From positions 26,162,350 to 26,226,349 of the forward strand of contig CM055608.1 in NCBI GenBank assembly GCA_029379385.1: DNA of 64,000 nt. Reading direction: 5' to 3'. Positions 62,451-64,000 of this stretch are shown one piece after another (position 1 is the stretch's first letter; each line of letters starts with the position of its first letter). This stretch comes from Quillaja saponaria (Eukaryota; Streptophyta; Magnoliopsida; Fabales; Quillajaceae). The position numbers and the translations under genes are program-made. The notes below the pieces were generated by a model that worked only from the letters and a program-made list of their open reading frames with translations, was not told the DNA's origin and did no database searches.

Positions 62451-63237
62451 CTTCTCTAGAATCACAATAGCCCGTCTAGTTTAGTCTACTCTTTGTTTCC
62501 CTGGATCAACGTTTGGAAAAACCATCAGAACAATAGTCAACTCTAAGCAATACTGTTTGCTTCCCGAGAAATAGGTGAGAAAAGAAAATTCGTCCAGTCC
62601 TACACTTGTCGTAACTTAATTACACATGAATCGTAAGTTGGCCTAAAACTTAGTTTCTTTAAAATCAATACATGCAAGAAAACAAGATAAAGTTAGAGTT
62701 GCAATTTTCCTCTGTTTTCTCAGCAACCAGACCATGCAACGCACATATTCTTGAGCCAAAATGAAGCAAACAAAAAAAGAAAGAAAAAGAAGAAGAACCA
62801 AATGAAGACCAGGTTCTGGATGTACCTCCGAAGAAAGCTATGAATTCTGTGAGTATGGATGGAGTTCTTGCTTGCAGAGGAATTTTTACAGTGAATGGTT
62901 TGTGGGATTTCGGTAATCATAACTATCTATACAGAGAGAGAGAGAGAGAGAGAGAGGGATTGTGTTTTGTTTCCAATTAACCGAAAGCCGTTATATTGCT
63001 AGGCAGGCCTTGGTTTGTTTTGGCGCGCACGAATCTACCAGAGAGGTAATAATCGCAAGGTCCACGGTCTATGATAATGTCATACATCCTTTTTACTTTT
63101 TAGAGCTGAAGTTGGGCCCAAGTCTATATGGGCCCAATGAATCACAACTTGGGTGGGTTTAAATCACGAGCCCGGACTCCTCCTCCTCCCCAAGTGGCCA
63201 CCGTCTGAACCCCGGTGGTGACGGTGATGTCTCAGCC
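62451..63237. promoter_or_regulatory. Shared divergent promoter region of SRF2 and GPATCH11-like gene
   Basis: The two start codons are 787 bases apart, head to head. The interval holds a (GA)n tract at about 62,934-62,957 (GAGA-type element, often bound by BPC factors in plants), a purine-rich stretch at 62,767-62,800, and a CT-rich leader before 63,238. No certain TATA box was picked for either side. Confidence 0.5.
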
Positions 63238-63366
63238 ATGACTGAATCAGCAAATAAACGAAGTAACAATGGAGGAGGAGAAGAAGAAGAAGAAGACTAC
63301 ATGGGGGATTTGTCTCAGTTTCTTCCTCCAGAGGCTTCTGATCCTCCAAAATCTTTATCCAAAAAG
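63238..63366 (+). CDS. First exon of a probable G-patch protein (GPATCH11-like), partial
   Basis: From ATG 63,238, 43 codons run to a GT donor at 63,367 (tccaaaaag|gtactt). The product reads MTESANKRSNNGGGEEEEEDYMGDLSQFLPPEASDPP..., and the acidic run followed by DYMGDLSQFLPPE is, from memory, how plant homologues of the D111/G-patch protein GPATCH11 (Arabidopsis At5g26610) begin. The G-patch itself would be in later exons outside the window. A possible acceptor at about 63,946 (ttctgcag|agacc) leads to a stop after 15 codons and does not look like the next exon. No other coding is seen in 63,367-64,000. Confidence 0.55.
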
Positions 63367-64000
63367 GTACTTCCTTCCCTGTTTGGTTCCCTAGAATGCT
63401 GGGAATAGAGAATAGATATGAAAGTTCTAATTTCATCCATTTCCTTTTACATATATATATAGATTGTCACATTACAATCACGAAGCTTGCTTAGCATCCA
63501 AATGATACTTACCGAAGCTTTTCCCAAGAGTTTTGGGATGGGGTTTTGAGGTTAAGTTTTGCATTTTAATTAGTCTTTCAGGCCCTCATAAATGAATAAA
63601 AGGTTAAAATATAAGTTTATTCTTCTTATTATAACCTCAAAAAATTGATGTTTCAGCTTGCCCGCCCAACCCAGCAGGTGGGTTGAGCATGATTTTTACA
63701 GTTTTGGTATCCCAAGAATTTGGTCATGTATATATAGACTTTCATCCTAACTTCTGCAAGTCAATAGAGAGACATAATGGGTAAGTTACAATCCAAGTAA
63801 TTGTAAATGCTAATTGAAATAATGTTTCAGTTGTATCATTCTTGTCAAAATAAGACATGAATTCTTTGAGCTGCTTTACCAATAACCAAAGAGGAATATG
63901 CGCTTATAACTTGATTTTTCTTATTTTTCTTTCCCTACAATTCTGCAGAGACCAAAACTGCACATTCACGTTTTCTTTAAAGATGCATTGAAATGAAGAT

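Noticed and set aside
63946..64000. Second exon of the GPATCH11-like gene
   Set aside because: The acceptor-like site leads to a stop after 15 codons and the peptide does not resemble the family.
1..64000. tRNA and rRNA genes
   Set aside because: I saw no cloverleaf-like sequence or rRNA core. The only tRNA-related sequences found are the complements in the LTR-element primer-binding sites.

Overview
This is plant nuclear DNA, almost certainly from a eudicot. The genes have many short exons with GT/AG introns. The recognisable proteins are plant families (OEP16-3, STRUBBELIG-family receptor kinase, plant C53/CDK5RAP3), and the space between them is very AT-rich and full of plant transposons. 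Gene names rest on my reading of translated exons and family motifs; I ran no database search.

The left half (1 to about 30,400) holds no host gene I can support. It contains: a probable Helitron 3' terminus at the edge; copies of an AT-rich dispersed repeat around a decayed LTR-element-like block (about 1,620-4,410); a degenerate hexamer telomere-like tract (7,042-7,236); a large Mutator-like element (MULE) at 7,784-16,546 with long terminal inverted repeats and a perfect 9-bp target duplication, carrying a decayed transposase gene and a decayed plant-mobile-domain (PMD) gene; a decayed LINE on the minus strand (about 19,158-27,105) split by a complete but decayed Ty1/copia element (20,312-26,029); and a Tourist-type MITE (28,192-28,685).

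The right half is genic. TBCCD1 (+, 30,650-43,091, nine coding exons, 568 aa) has introns holding a TRIM-like LTR element, a Stowaway MITE and LINE debris. It converges on OEP16-3 (-, 44,546-47,203, two coding exons, 161 aa). A divergent gap of about 2.6 kb follows. Next is a C53/CDK5RAP3-like gene (+, 50,578-55,797) whose ten exons are all present, but which carries a one-base frameshift, an in-frame stop and a partial exon duplicate. It converges on an SRF2-type LRR receptor (pseudo)kinase gene (-, 57,017-62,450, sixteen exons, 742 aa). That gene is head to head with the first exon of a probable G-patch protein (GPATCH11-like, +, from 63,238), which runs off the window.

The genes are ordinary conserved housekeeping or signalling genes and do not form a pathway. 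From memory, the order resembles Arabidopsis neighbourhoods (At2g42210/At2g42230; At5g06820/At5g06830), so this looks like an ancestral eudicot block expanded by transposons. The most unusual items are the MULE that pairs a transposase with a PMD gene, and the near-intact but disabled C53 gene.
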